NCBI RefSeq assembly: GCF_026914185.1
Contig: NC_070564.1
Coordinates: 1,674,001 to 1,738,000 of the forward strand
Source: Puccinia triticina
Taxonomy: Eukaryota; Basidiomycota; Pucciniomycetes; Pucciniales; Pucciniaceae
Direction: 5' to 3'
Length of the DNA: 64,000 nucleotides
The notes below the pieces were generated by a model, which was not told the DNA's origin, did no database searches, and saw nothing but the letters and a program-made list of their open reading frames with translations. Positions 53,801-61,861 of this stretch are shown here, in pieces. Position 1 is the first letter of the stretch, and each line of letters opens with the position of its first letter. The position numbers and the translations under genes are program-made.

Positions 53801-54910
53801 CAGTAAGGTCCTTTGTCTCCGTTCTCTTGATCTTCTTAGCATTTCCCTCTGACATTTACGGTTTTCTGAACCAGACTAGTTATGCGACAACCCCGAAACA
53901 GCTTACCCAACGATAAATTGAAATTGACGGCCGCATCAATCAACCAGATTATCGATGCTTGCTATAATCGTTTCTTCGGACGTGCAGCATTTCAAAAGGC
54001 CAAGAATATGAACTTGCCTGCACTGTTCAATCTCATGACTCGGCTGTGTGACTTTGCAACCATTATTGAAGCCAATCGGTCAATGAAAGCAGGTGATATT
54101 GGTCGATTGCTAAACATCTGGCGGAGATGGTCTGTGATGGCTCAAGGCATCAACGGTTTAACTCACTATTCAATTCACCTTCCTAGAATGATCCTCTTAA
54201 TCACAAAAGTCCTCCCACCAGCTCTTGGTCATGCAATACAACACTCTCTCCTAGTCACGCCGAGCGGACGGCCAGGTCATTTTGTAGCCAAGGACTTCTA
54301 CCTTGAAACCAAGAATTATTGGCTCAAATTCATATTCAACAACAACGGAATTGGAACCAATGCGAAACAACTGAGGGATGTGTTTTCTTCAGCTATACCG
54401 CTGGTCAGTTTATCCTAGTTTCTGCCAATAACTATGCTTGCTGAGTTGAGATTATTTGTTCTATGTTCCTCAAAGCTGCAACAGTTAATTCGATCAATCA
54501 AGGATGATTCAGGTATATCTGATTGCTATCAATCACGCAAGCATAAAATCACCATCCAGTCAATTAACACCTTCCTTCGCATGGCGATCTCAAAGTCTAT
54601 TGGAGACAGAACCGATTCCTTGCAGACAACGACAAACCCGGCTCCCCAAAAAGGTCAAAAGAAGACCAAAAAAGACAAAGGGAAAACAACTGATATTATG
54701 GAACGAGGTATACATGTCATGCAAGAAGATTCTGCTGGAGCGAGGACTATTTTGAATCGCTTCCGACCATCGGCCGCCCTTCTCAACCCAACCTGGGAAA
54801 TGGATGAAGTTTCTTCACCAGACAAACTTGGTATTTCACTTGAGAACTACTTTGGTCCACTCGGAAATGATAACGTTGACGACCTCACTCACAATGAAAA
54901 TAGCACTTAA
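50847..54910 (+). pseudogene. DUF6589-family gene, split by a transposon and frameshifted
   Basis: The reading frame matches the DUF6589 family, which I recall as a large multi-copy family in rust fungi. Segments in order: DICDTISRSNLTPKKFLQAF and LALRRGSWGTKDGWPST (51000-51140); an intron with GTCAGT at 51235; a linker with HNQKKKLSQTRREKRACM; TICAMVSFGENRQANSMQLW and VVFVACGVTKRI up to 51858; then the CACTA-like insertion; then NSYLHYIGLTMSQKTALSAL from 52948, FICINNIDFEERIHF, MFHGT, a frame change near 53160-53175 where expected residues are missing, LMLASDNCAKGIGNVLNDII, LGAAHTLWNISQAIFLKHFG, a GTAAGG intron at 53805, RLCDFATIIEANRSMKAGDI, HYSIHLPRMILLI and a C-terminal basic tail. A further frame change occurs near 50965-51005. 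DUF6589 is of unknown biochemical function; its copy number suggests mobile-element ancestry (inference). Confidence 0.82.
51859..52945. mobile_element. CACTA-like non-autonomous transposon, copy B, inserted in the DUF6589 gene
   Basis: The 1,087-bp element has perfect ~38-bp inverted ends beginning CACCAGGGGAGATATGTTCC and ending GGAACATATCTCCCCTGGTG. A 3-bp TCA duplication flanks it (51856-51858, 52946-52948). Removing it with one TCA restores an uninterrupted codon series across the DUF6589 motif KRINSYLHYIGLT. CAC termini with a 3-bp duplication fit CACTA/EnSpm, although the fourth and fifth bases are C and A, not T and A. The interior contains two copies of TGTGAAAGGCCCA-like text and TGTACGCGCGTACA palindromes, with no transposase. 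Confidence 0.85.
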
Positions 54911-55006
54911 AAATATTAAGAAGTACTTTAATTTCTTTTCTTTTTGTCTGCACTCAAACCAAATATGTATGTACATGTTTTTGTTTTCAAATTTATTTCT
55001 ATTGAT

Positions 55007-55368
55007 TCAAAGTAAAGAAGGATCAATTGATCCATTACCAGCTGTACTTGTCAAAGGCTCAGGACCAGGAGCATTGACCCTAGCATTCTTGTGTTCCATT
55101 GCAGCTATAGCCTGAAATTGACGTAAGACAACCTTATCATTGGCCCACTTAATCCTTTTCTTCTCACTTTCAATCAATTTCGCCTTCTTTGCGGTACGTT
55201 TACGCCCGGCGTTGGCTTGCACTCTTGCGGCTGTCTTGGTTTTCTTCAGTGCAGCGGCTTCTTGGGTGGCTATTCTGGCTTCATTTTTTCGATTCTCTTC
55301 GTTCTCAATTTCCATTTGCAGTCGGCTTGCATTCATGTTCAGTTCAGCGTCCAATTCTTCCTGTCGAC
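55007..55368 (-). pseudogene. Coiled-coil C-terminal exon fragment
   Basis: From a splice acceptor (ACGTCGACAG) the frame runs EELDAELNMNASRLQMEIEN through a Lys/Ala/Arg-rich coiled coil (TAAKKAKLIESEKKRIKW-like text) to SIDPSLL and a stop. Upstream exons are not found: the sequence from 55370 to 56250 is repetitive, so the 5' part seems lost or displaced by repeats. Glu/Lys-rich ends like this occur at the C-termini of several repetitive rust protein families, but the family is not identified. Confidence 0.45.
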
Positions 55369-55369
55369 G

Positions 55370-56250
55370 TGAGATACAGCTGTACTCCACGGCGGGGGTA
55401 CTTCCTGCCCCGCCCGTTTGTGGAACCGACAAGAGGAGGGTAATCCGTGGAGCCGACGAGGATCGGCTCGGTAACCCCTTGGTAAGCTCGTCAGTTCCAC
55501 GAAACGCTATTTTTCCACGTGGAACCAATGGGCTTCACACTTTTCCCCGCCGGTTCCACGATGTGCCTTCCTGGCATGCGTGGAGACCACGTCAGCTCGT
55601 TGCTCACGTCGGTTCCACGGCATTTTTTTTTTTTTTTACTTCCAGCCAAGACCACCTCAGGCTGGTCCTGAGGTTTTGAAAGTCCGACAAAACTCGATTT
55701 TGAAGAGAGGAAAAAAAAACTTGAAAAAAAAACTTAAGAAAAAAACCTGTTGCAAACACGATCGCAAACCATCGTTTAGGGGGTTGATATCGTGTAAAAA
55801 AGCGGGATACAGGAATGTGAAATGGCTGCGTAATTGTGTAGCACTCCCTCTCACCCAGGCTCCCTGTGCTTGGTGTGGGTTCGAGTCCCAATTGTGACAA
55901 TTTTTGTCGGGCTCCTCCCGCTATATTTTTCAGCCCCGCCTACGTGGCCACGTGGATTCCACGGGTACACATCTGTAAGTATCCGTGTAATCCTCGGGGC
56001 CATCACGAGGTGCCCCCGTGATCCACTTGGTGGAGGTCACGTGAACGTGTGGACCAGCAGCCGCTGGTCCGACCTTGCGCAGGGGCACTACGGGGAATCC
56101 ACGAGGATTCCTCGAGATATCCTCGTGGAAGGACTCCCCGGGTGTCATCAGCTGATCGGAAGACCTCGATACAGCAAAAGCGAAATAGCTTGCGGTCCGG
56201 CAGGCCCAATTTTGGAATCTCAGCCACTGCCCTTCAAGCCTGTATAGGTC
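55370..56250. other. Repeat-rich region with many TTCCACG/CGTGGAA words
   Basis: GGTTCCACG, CCACGTGGAA and CGTGGATTCCACG-type inverted words recur throughout, and a degenerate tRNA-like sequence sits in the middle. Open frames on both strands are low-complexity. This may be a tRNA-derived short interspersed element embedded in other repeats. Confidence 0.4.
55816..55898 (+). pseudogene. tRNA-like sequence (degenerate, possibly SINE head)
   Basis: TGTGAAATGGCTGCGTAATTG resembles an acceptor plus A box, and GTGGGTTCGAGTCCCAATTGTGACA contains a perfect B box (GGTTCGAGTCC at 55878-55888). The 5' and 3' acceptor halves only partly pair, and no anticodon arm is clear. The spacing and AATTGTGACA end resemble a decayed class II (Leu/Ser) tRNA. 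Confidence 0.45.
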
Positions 56251-56427
56251 CTGTATGTCAAGCTGCATACAGGAATATCATTGGAAGAAAAATGCTATTT
56301 CCTTCATTATCAACATTGGGGTATTGAGGGTTGCACCATTGGAATCCTGGTGCAATTTTACCCTCATCGGCCGCTACGACAAGACTATCTGCCCCACCCA
56401 ACAGTTGGCCCGACACGCAAATCAAGC

Positions 56428-59367
56428 TCAAACAGTCACCCGGAGGCAATGTGACATCCTGTACAGCTCCGCTGTACAGGTGTGTGGCTGAAATGCAGCA
56501 GGCAATTTTTGGCCTCCTGCACCCGCAAGCTTTTTTGCTTTTGCTGTATGTTCAAACAACATTGGGAATTGGCCGTCAAACATTTCACCACCGATCAACT
56601 CGTCGATGTTGTCCAAAGTAAGTTTCTTGATATTCTTTGCGATCATGCGCGCATGTTTGATGGTGAAGTAGATGTCTGCTGAATATGGTCCATAGTCATT
56701 CATTCCAGCATCAAAGAATTCGTTAAAGTACTGAACCAAGTTCTGTGCAAAGGTCTCAAGAATCTGGTGCAATGGTTTTTTGCCAGATTCTTCAACCCAG
56801 TCCACTCGATCATTGAGCACATGTTTTGCTTGACTAATTGGATGCAACTCGGCTATGTCTTCTGGTGAGTCCGATATAAACAAATCAAAGTTATCGATGT
56901 TCTCTCTTTTCAGGTTGCTGATCACCCATTTACTGCTTTCGGGTTCACAGTTGGAACAGATGCATTTGCCAAACTTCTCGACTTGACGTGCAGCTTCTTT
57001 CTTGTAGTTCAGATCGTCAAAGGACAAAGGAACATATCCCATTCTACAGTACAAATTCAAGTAAGTGTTCAATCCATCTAATTTAGTTTGGAACTCAACA
57101 TACAAATTATCAAGCAAATAGGCAACCTGCAGGCAAACAGGTGTAATCGCTAATGCGTCCATCCTATCATCGTCGTTTTGGAACTCGACGTTGGTGAAAT
57201 CACTGACAGAGTTCTTTCCGTTCTTGCGATGGGCCTCAACAAGCATTATTGCAAGGCCCTTTTTACCATCTCTCCCGCAGCGTCCCAGCATTTGACATAT
57301 AGACGCTGGGTCTCCTCGGCCGATATGGATGACAGATCGAACTCTCTTCCAGTTTTGGCCCAAGCCAAGCGCCATCGTCGAAGATACTACAGGAAAGACT
57401 CCTTTTGTGAAGTCGCCGGTGACATCGGCTTTATCCAAATCGCCAGTAACAGAGTGGTAGCGGCGAGAAAAGGTGCTGGAAGCATCACCCTCTTGATTTG
57501 ACTCACGCGCGCAGTTGAGGACGTGCAGGACTTGTCCGGTAAGGTTTCTTGTAGTAGTGTTAAGATTTCAGCTCAAAGTGTTGAAGCGATGGAGACGAGG
57601 GGTGGTGAAAGAGGAGCTGGTGGTGGGGGACACAGGTGTGTCAGGTTGTTTAAGGCTCAGACTCGATGATTTTCATTACTCATCTGAGGAGCGGACACGT
57701 AACACACAACTAGAGAGCCCCCTGCACAAGATCCAGAGGGGGCCTAACAGCATGTCACAACACAACAACAAAAACTGAACATGTAACAGGCTAGTAACAG
57801 GAACTGGAACTGGGGACAGGAACTGGGGACAGGAACTGGGGACAGGAAACTTTACTGGGGACTGGATACTTTACTGGGGACTGGTTAATTTACTGGGGAC
57901 TGGGGAATGGGGACTGGATACTTTACTGGGGACTGGTTAATTTACTGGGGACTGGGGACCGGGGACTGGAGACAGAATACTTTACTGGGAACTGGGCACT
58001 GGAAACTTTACTGGGGGATGTGAGCGGACAGAGAGACAGATATTCTAACAAGTAGAATATATCAAAGTTGGCATTATTTTACTATCGGGTGTTTGTTCTT
58101 GGGTACTGTACAGACCAGCCAGGTCCTCGGAAGACGCAAGGGAATATTCCATGTTGATCCGCAACATGCGAATCTCAGGTCGGGTGAGTTCGGCTCGGAC
58201 AAATCCAACCATTTTCTCGGTGAGCTTGAGCGATTCAAGAATCTTTTTGATTGCAATAGGGCGACAAGTGGCGGACATCATAAGCAGCGGAGTTCCATTG
58301 GTTGCCATCAGCCTACCACCCAGACCACCGTATCCTGGCCGAAAGCATCCGCACTCCATATGTTTTAAATGGGATGCAAGCCCTTTTGATTCGCCACTGG
58401 CAACAAGGCCCCACACATACACCATATGCGCTTCATCCACAACAACCAAGGACAGGCGGCTTTGAAATTTTGGATTGAAATATATGTCACGGAAGATTTC
58501 ACTATTAAGAAAGGCTTCTGGGCTCTGTCAGCGGGAAAGTCAATTGGGGTCAGTATCGATTCCTCTGGAGTCCTCTCCTTTGCCTCTTTAGATTCCTTGG
58601 AATGTGAATTTTGCACAGAGATGGATATCTTACCAGGTACACAAATTCAAACTCCCCGGCAACAATTTTTTTAGCCACTTTTGCATTCAAGACATTGCTT
58701 GTCAGGTTGATCGCTGTGATATGTCTACCATCTACGCCAACTGATTTTTTTTCTTCAACCTGTCCAGATGATGAACAAAAGCAATCAATGTAAAATAGGG
58801 TCATGAACCAAGGACACTGTATTTGTCAGAAATGCAAACCTGATTGTCTCCAAGTGAATCCAAAGGATTCAAGACCAGAACGATGGACTTTTGATAGGGC
58901 TGGAATAGATTATGATACATATCAGCTATGCGAGTCTTTCCAAAACCGGTGCCCGCAAGAACAAAGGTGTGCCAGTCATGGACTAAGGCAGCTACAGCGT
59001 CGACTTGTTCATCCTTGGCCTCATCTCCGTAGAGCTTTCTGGACTCGAATCGAATATGCTGTTTGAGGTCTTCATGGCTGAGCTTCAGGTTACTTTGGGG
59101 CAACGTGATTCTTTTCCTTGAAGCATCTTTCACTTTCAAACCGGCCAACTCATCAGGAAGAGATTCTCCATCATTAAGAGCATTGATATCAGCAGCGAAC
59201 GGAGGCTCCGGCGAATTCTGGGTGGAAACTGAATTTTCCTGGTGGCTCGGAATCGGATCTCTCTGATTGGGAATGGGACGTTCCGCATTGCCACCATTTA
59301 GCTCGCCGTCGTGAACAGCAGGTCCCCTGTTGACGTTTGTGCTTGATTCCTCGGGTTCAGGGTCCAT
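56428..59367 (-). CDS. RecQ-like DEAH-box DNA helicase, at least 4 exons
   Basis: A RecQ-type 3'-5' helicase would unwind DNA using ATP. Exon 1 (58840-59367) starts MDPEPEESSTN, has a ~95-residue disordered leader, then ITLPQSNLKLSHEDL and the Walker A motif LAGTGFGKTRIAD near residue 138-145. Exon 2 is 58634-58759 (KSVGVDGRHITAINLTSNVL, ending FEFVYL). Exon 3 begins at 58524 with SPEAFLNSEIF and has motif II VVVDEAHMVYVWG and motif III LLMMSATCRP, ending near 58055. The last exon (about 57545-56428) has LTGQVLHVLNCARE, motif V STMALGLGQNW and motif VI QMLGRCGRDG, then a C-terminal region with CICSNCEPESSKWV, possibly metal-binding. The gap between exons 3 and 4 is about 500 bp, long for this genome, and holds a minisatellite; its splice sites are not convincing, so the gene may be broken. 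Such helicases are multi-copy in rusts as I recall them. Confidence 0.75.
57795..58000. repeat. GGGGACTGG minisatellite in the helicase gene
   Basis: About 18 variants of GGGGACTGG/GGGGACAGG, interleaved with TACTTTACT and TTAATTTACT, fill the gap between helicase exons 3 and 4. Compound units (ACTGGATACTTTACTGGGG) repeat in direct order. Confidence 0.85.
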
Positions 59368-59811
59368 TTTTAAGATTCTAACGAGGCTGATGGTGATCTT
59401 TGATGACCAAGAATACACCTCTTTACTATCCAAGGGCTCTGACCAACGACTGTATTTGCATTTTAAACAGTCAAGTCGTTGTGTTATACATTATGATGGC
59501 ATACATGATCGTGATTTGCTTATTAATTAAAAATAGAAGGACTGAAAAAAACTGTAAGAAGCGGGGCCAGCTAACTTTTAGAACTGGTAACTCGGGATGG
59601 AAACCAAGGGTTTTCAAAAATCATTATTATAATAATGAGCAATGGGAAAAAACACTACATAACACAAAAACAAAGACGAGAAGCAGGCCTTCATTGTCTG
59701 GTAAGGAAATTAGGTGGATGTCATCAAGGAAGCGGCTACAGGAGGAAGAAGACGAAATATACAGTTTTCCCGCAAAATCGGGAAACTCATCACGCGGGAA
59801 TCCCGACTTAA

Positions 59812-60290
59812 GAGCATCCTTACCGGTCGAGCTATGTTGGCGCGAGTTTTGACTCGCAGCTGTTGCAAACTAAGTTAGTGACAGCGATTCAGCCGTATCG
59901 GTTTGGCTTGCGCGGGGTGAAGCTGAGTGGTGGGCGCGGGAAATGGCAGTTAGCTTCGAGCTAACCGTCACTAAATGTAGTGACGGTTAGCTGAAATTCA
60001 AGCTTCTCACTAATTTAGCTTGGGCTTAGCTACACCCGGTGTGGTTGAGATTGGTGGCTAAACTACAGTGACCCCGCCATGTAAGCATTCACGATGTAAG
60101 CATAATCACAATGTAAGCATAGCATAAATGTAGATTTCCCGCGACCATTCTCTTGGTTTTGCTGGGATTTTACCTCGATAAGAAGCATACCGCAATGTAA
60201 GCATAGGATTTTTGTCCACCATCCTTATGCTTACATGGCGGGGTCACTGTAGCTAATTTCGAGCTAAACTAGTCACCGGTAAGGATGCTC
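59812..60290. mobile_element. PIF/Harbinger-like MITE, TSD TAA, hosting a second MITE
   Basis: The ends GAGCATCCTTACCGGTCGAG and GTCACCGGTAAGGATGCTC are flanked by TAA (59809-59811, 60291-60293). Internal palindromes include AGCTAACCGTCACTA and its complement at 59959-59990. It contains the pogo-like MITE at 60066-60249. Confidence 0.75.
60066..60249. mobile_element. pogo/Tc1-mariner-like MITE, TSD TA
   Basis: The 184-bp element has perfect 24-bp inverted ends, CAGTGACCCCGCCATGTAAG and its complement, flanked by TA. Internal repeats of GTAAGCAT occur in both orientations. The CAGTGACCCC start is characteristic of pogo-type MITEs. Confidence 0.8.
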
Positions 60291-60293
60291 TAA

Positions 60294-60878
60294 GGTATAG
60301 GCCTCCACTGGCGTGGACAGCTCCGCTGCTCGCTACCGCTCCCGCCCGGAGGCCTAGTTAAGCTCGCAGAATGCCAGGTATGCTGATGAATGACTCACTG
60401 TGCACATCTTTTAAACCACATAGAATCAATTTTTTTTTTATAATTTTTTTACTTATAATCATTCATGTCAGATCTCATACTATCATTCCTCAATCTTCAA
60501 ATTTTTTTGAGAAAATTATTGCATTTTTTGTTTTTTTTTGTTTAATTTTTTTAAATTACACAACTTTGATTTTTGTGTTTATTTTTTCATATTTGTGTTT
60601 TGAAGAATATTTTGAACCATCTCACCAATACTAGTGGCTTGAAGTTGGTTGGTTGAGTTTCTATGGTCCAAAAATGGTGTGGCGGATACAATTGTCTACC
60701 CACTGTACTTGCTTTCTGGCTCCAGAGGGCATCTGAATATTAACATAAGCATATTACATGTGGAAATACAACAAGAAACGAGCCTGAGGATCAACGGGGA
60801 CAAGGAGCAATCAGAGTAGGAGGGCCCAAAGCTTGCATACACAATTGAGAAAGCGATAAAAATTAACATGTCATTTGC
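60294..60878. other. Intergenic AT-rich region
   Basis: No gene recognised. 60420-60620 is extremely T-rich; the frame 60371-60634 is a compositional artefact. Confidence 0.5.
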
Positions 60879-61777
60879 TTAAGCAGGTTGGAATCGACTG
60901 TAGTAACTTTTACTTTGAGCTTCCATCAATTCGGGTGTTCCTTCCGGTAGGTCAGCCTGCCACCGGCCTAATGAGAAGGAAATTCTCAGATATCGGTCCA
61001 ATTTCTCATGATAGATGGATATATCTGTCTGGTTGGCTATGAAGTGTCAGGGAGAGATCGATAATTACTTACCTGGTGAGCCAGAATACAGCGACATTGA
61101 AGCGACCACTGTTCCAGGAGGGATGATGGTATTATCCGCGATTTTAACACAGTCCTTGATGATCGAGAATCGACCCTGAATGTATATGAATTTAATGAGT
61201 CTATCGCACAGCTGGCGATGATAGAAGAAGTGAAAAAGTTGCATTACGATCACACAGTTTTTTCCAATTTCAACCAAGTTTCCGATGCTAGCTGCTTCGA
61301 TTATAGTGTCAGCGCCGATGTGGACATGGTCACCGATCTTCATTGGATAATAAGAAAATACGCTGCGGAACAGAAGAAAACTTCAACTTCTTTTCTTTTT
61401 TTTGATGAAGAGAGCAAGAAAGGGAGTGGAGAGAGAGAGAGATGTGCGCACCCCTTGTATGTTTTGTAAGGAGGTCTGATGACCGAGCGTTCGCTCAGCA
61501 AACAAAACTTTCCGATACCGATTACGACTGAGTTGCCAACCCCAGCTCTGCGAAGGTCGCCCCTGATGATGACGAGGTGTTGGATGATAGTTTTGCCACC
61601 GAGGATGATGTTTTGAGATCCGGAGATGAGGGCCTTTCTTGAGACTTTGTTTCCGGTATCCTGCAATGAGGGAATGCCATTCTCTTAGTAGACGTACGAC
61701 ATTAACAGAGCAGAAAGACTGACTGTCTCGATAAAGGTCGACTTGTCGTAATGGGTGATGCTTGGTCCACTCATCAT
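60879..61777 (-). CDS. Dynactin subunit 5 (p25), 5 exons, about 208 aa
   Basis: Exons (minus) 61724-61777, 61452-61660, 61248-61362, 61073-61175 and 60879-61024 sum to 209 codons, all GT-AG and in phase. p25 is a left-handed beta-helix (hexapeptide-repeat) subunit of the pointed-end complex of dynactin, needed for dynein to bind cargo such as endosomes. Family landmarks: SITHYDKSTFIET then TGNKVSRKALISGSQNII, KTIIQHLVIIRGDLR, ERSVIRPPYKTYKGV then FSYYPMKIGDHVHIG, ASIGNLVEIGKNCVI, IIKDCVKIADNTIIPPGTVV and SLYSGSPD, ending SKSYYSRFQPA. Two adjacent ATGs (61777, 61774) could start it; a longer in-frame extension would overlap the neighbour and is rejected. A short insertion (VVIGIGKFCLLSERS) replaces the usual VGRHCVVKSRS-like turn. 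Confidence 0.93.
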
Positions 61778-61861
61778 CCGAGTCTTGTCTGAGTTGACCC
61801 TCGCCGCTCGCGGGTGGAGGGTGGTGGCAGTCTCCGATTCACAGCAAAACTGGCGCACAAG
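61778..61861. promoter_or_regulatory. Shared bidirectional promoter region
   Basis: Only 84 bp separate the start codons of dynactin p25 (minus) and APC5 (plus). Transcription in both directions must therefore start within or overlap this interval and the opposite gene's first exon. No TATA is visible. Confidence 0.65.

Noticed and set aside
57556..57753. Possible solo LTR (TGTTAAG...CCTAACA) near the helicase last exon
   Set aside because: The ends look LTR-like, but no target duplication or second copy was found in the window.
60371..60634. 87-codon hydrophobic frame
   Set aside because: It is a product of long T-runs (Phe/Leu/Ile codons) and has no start context or conservation.
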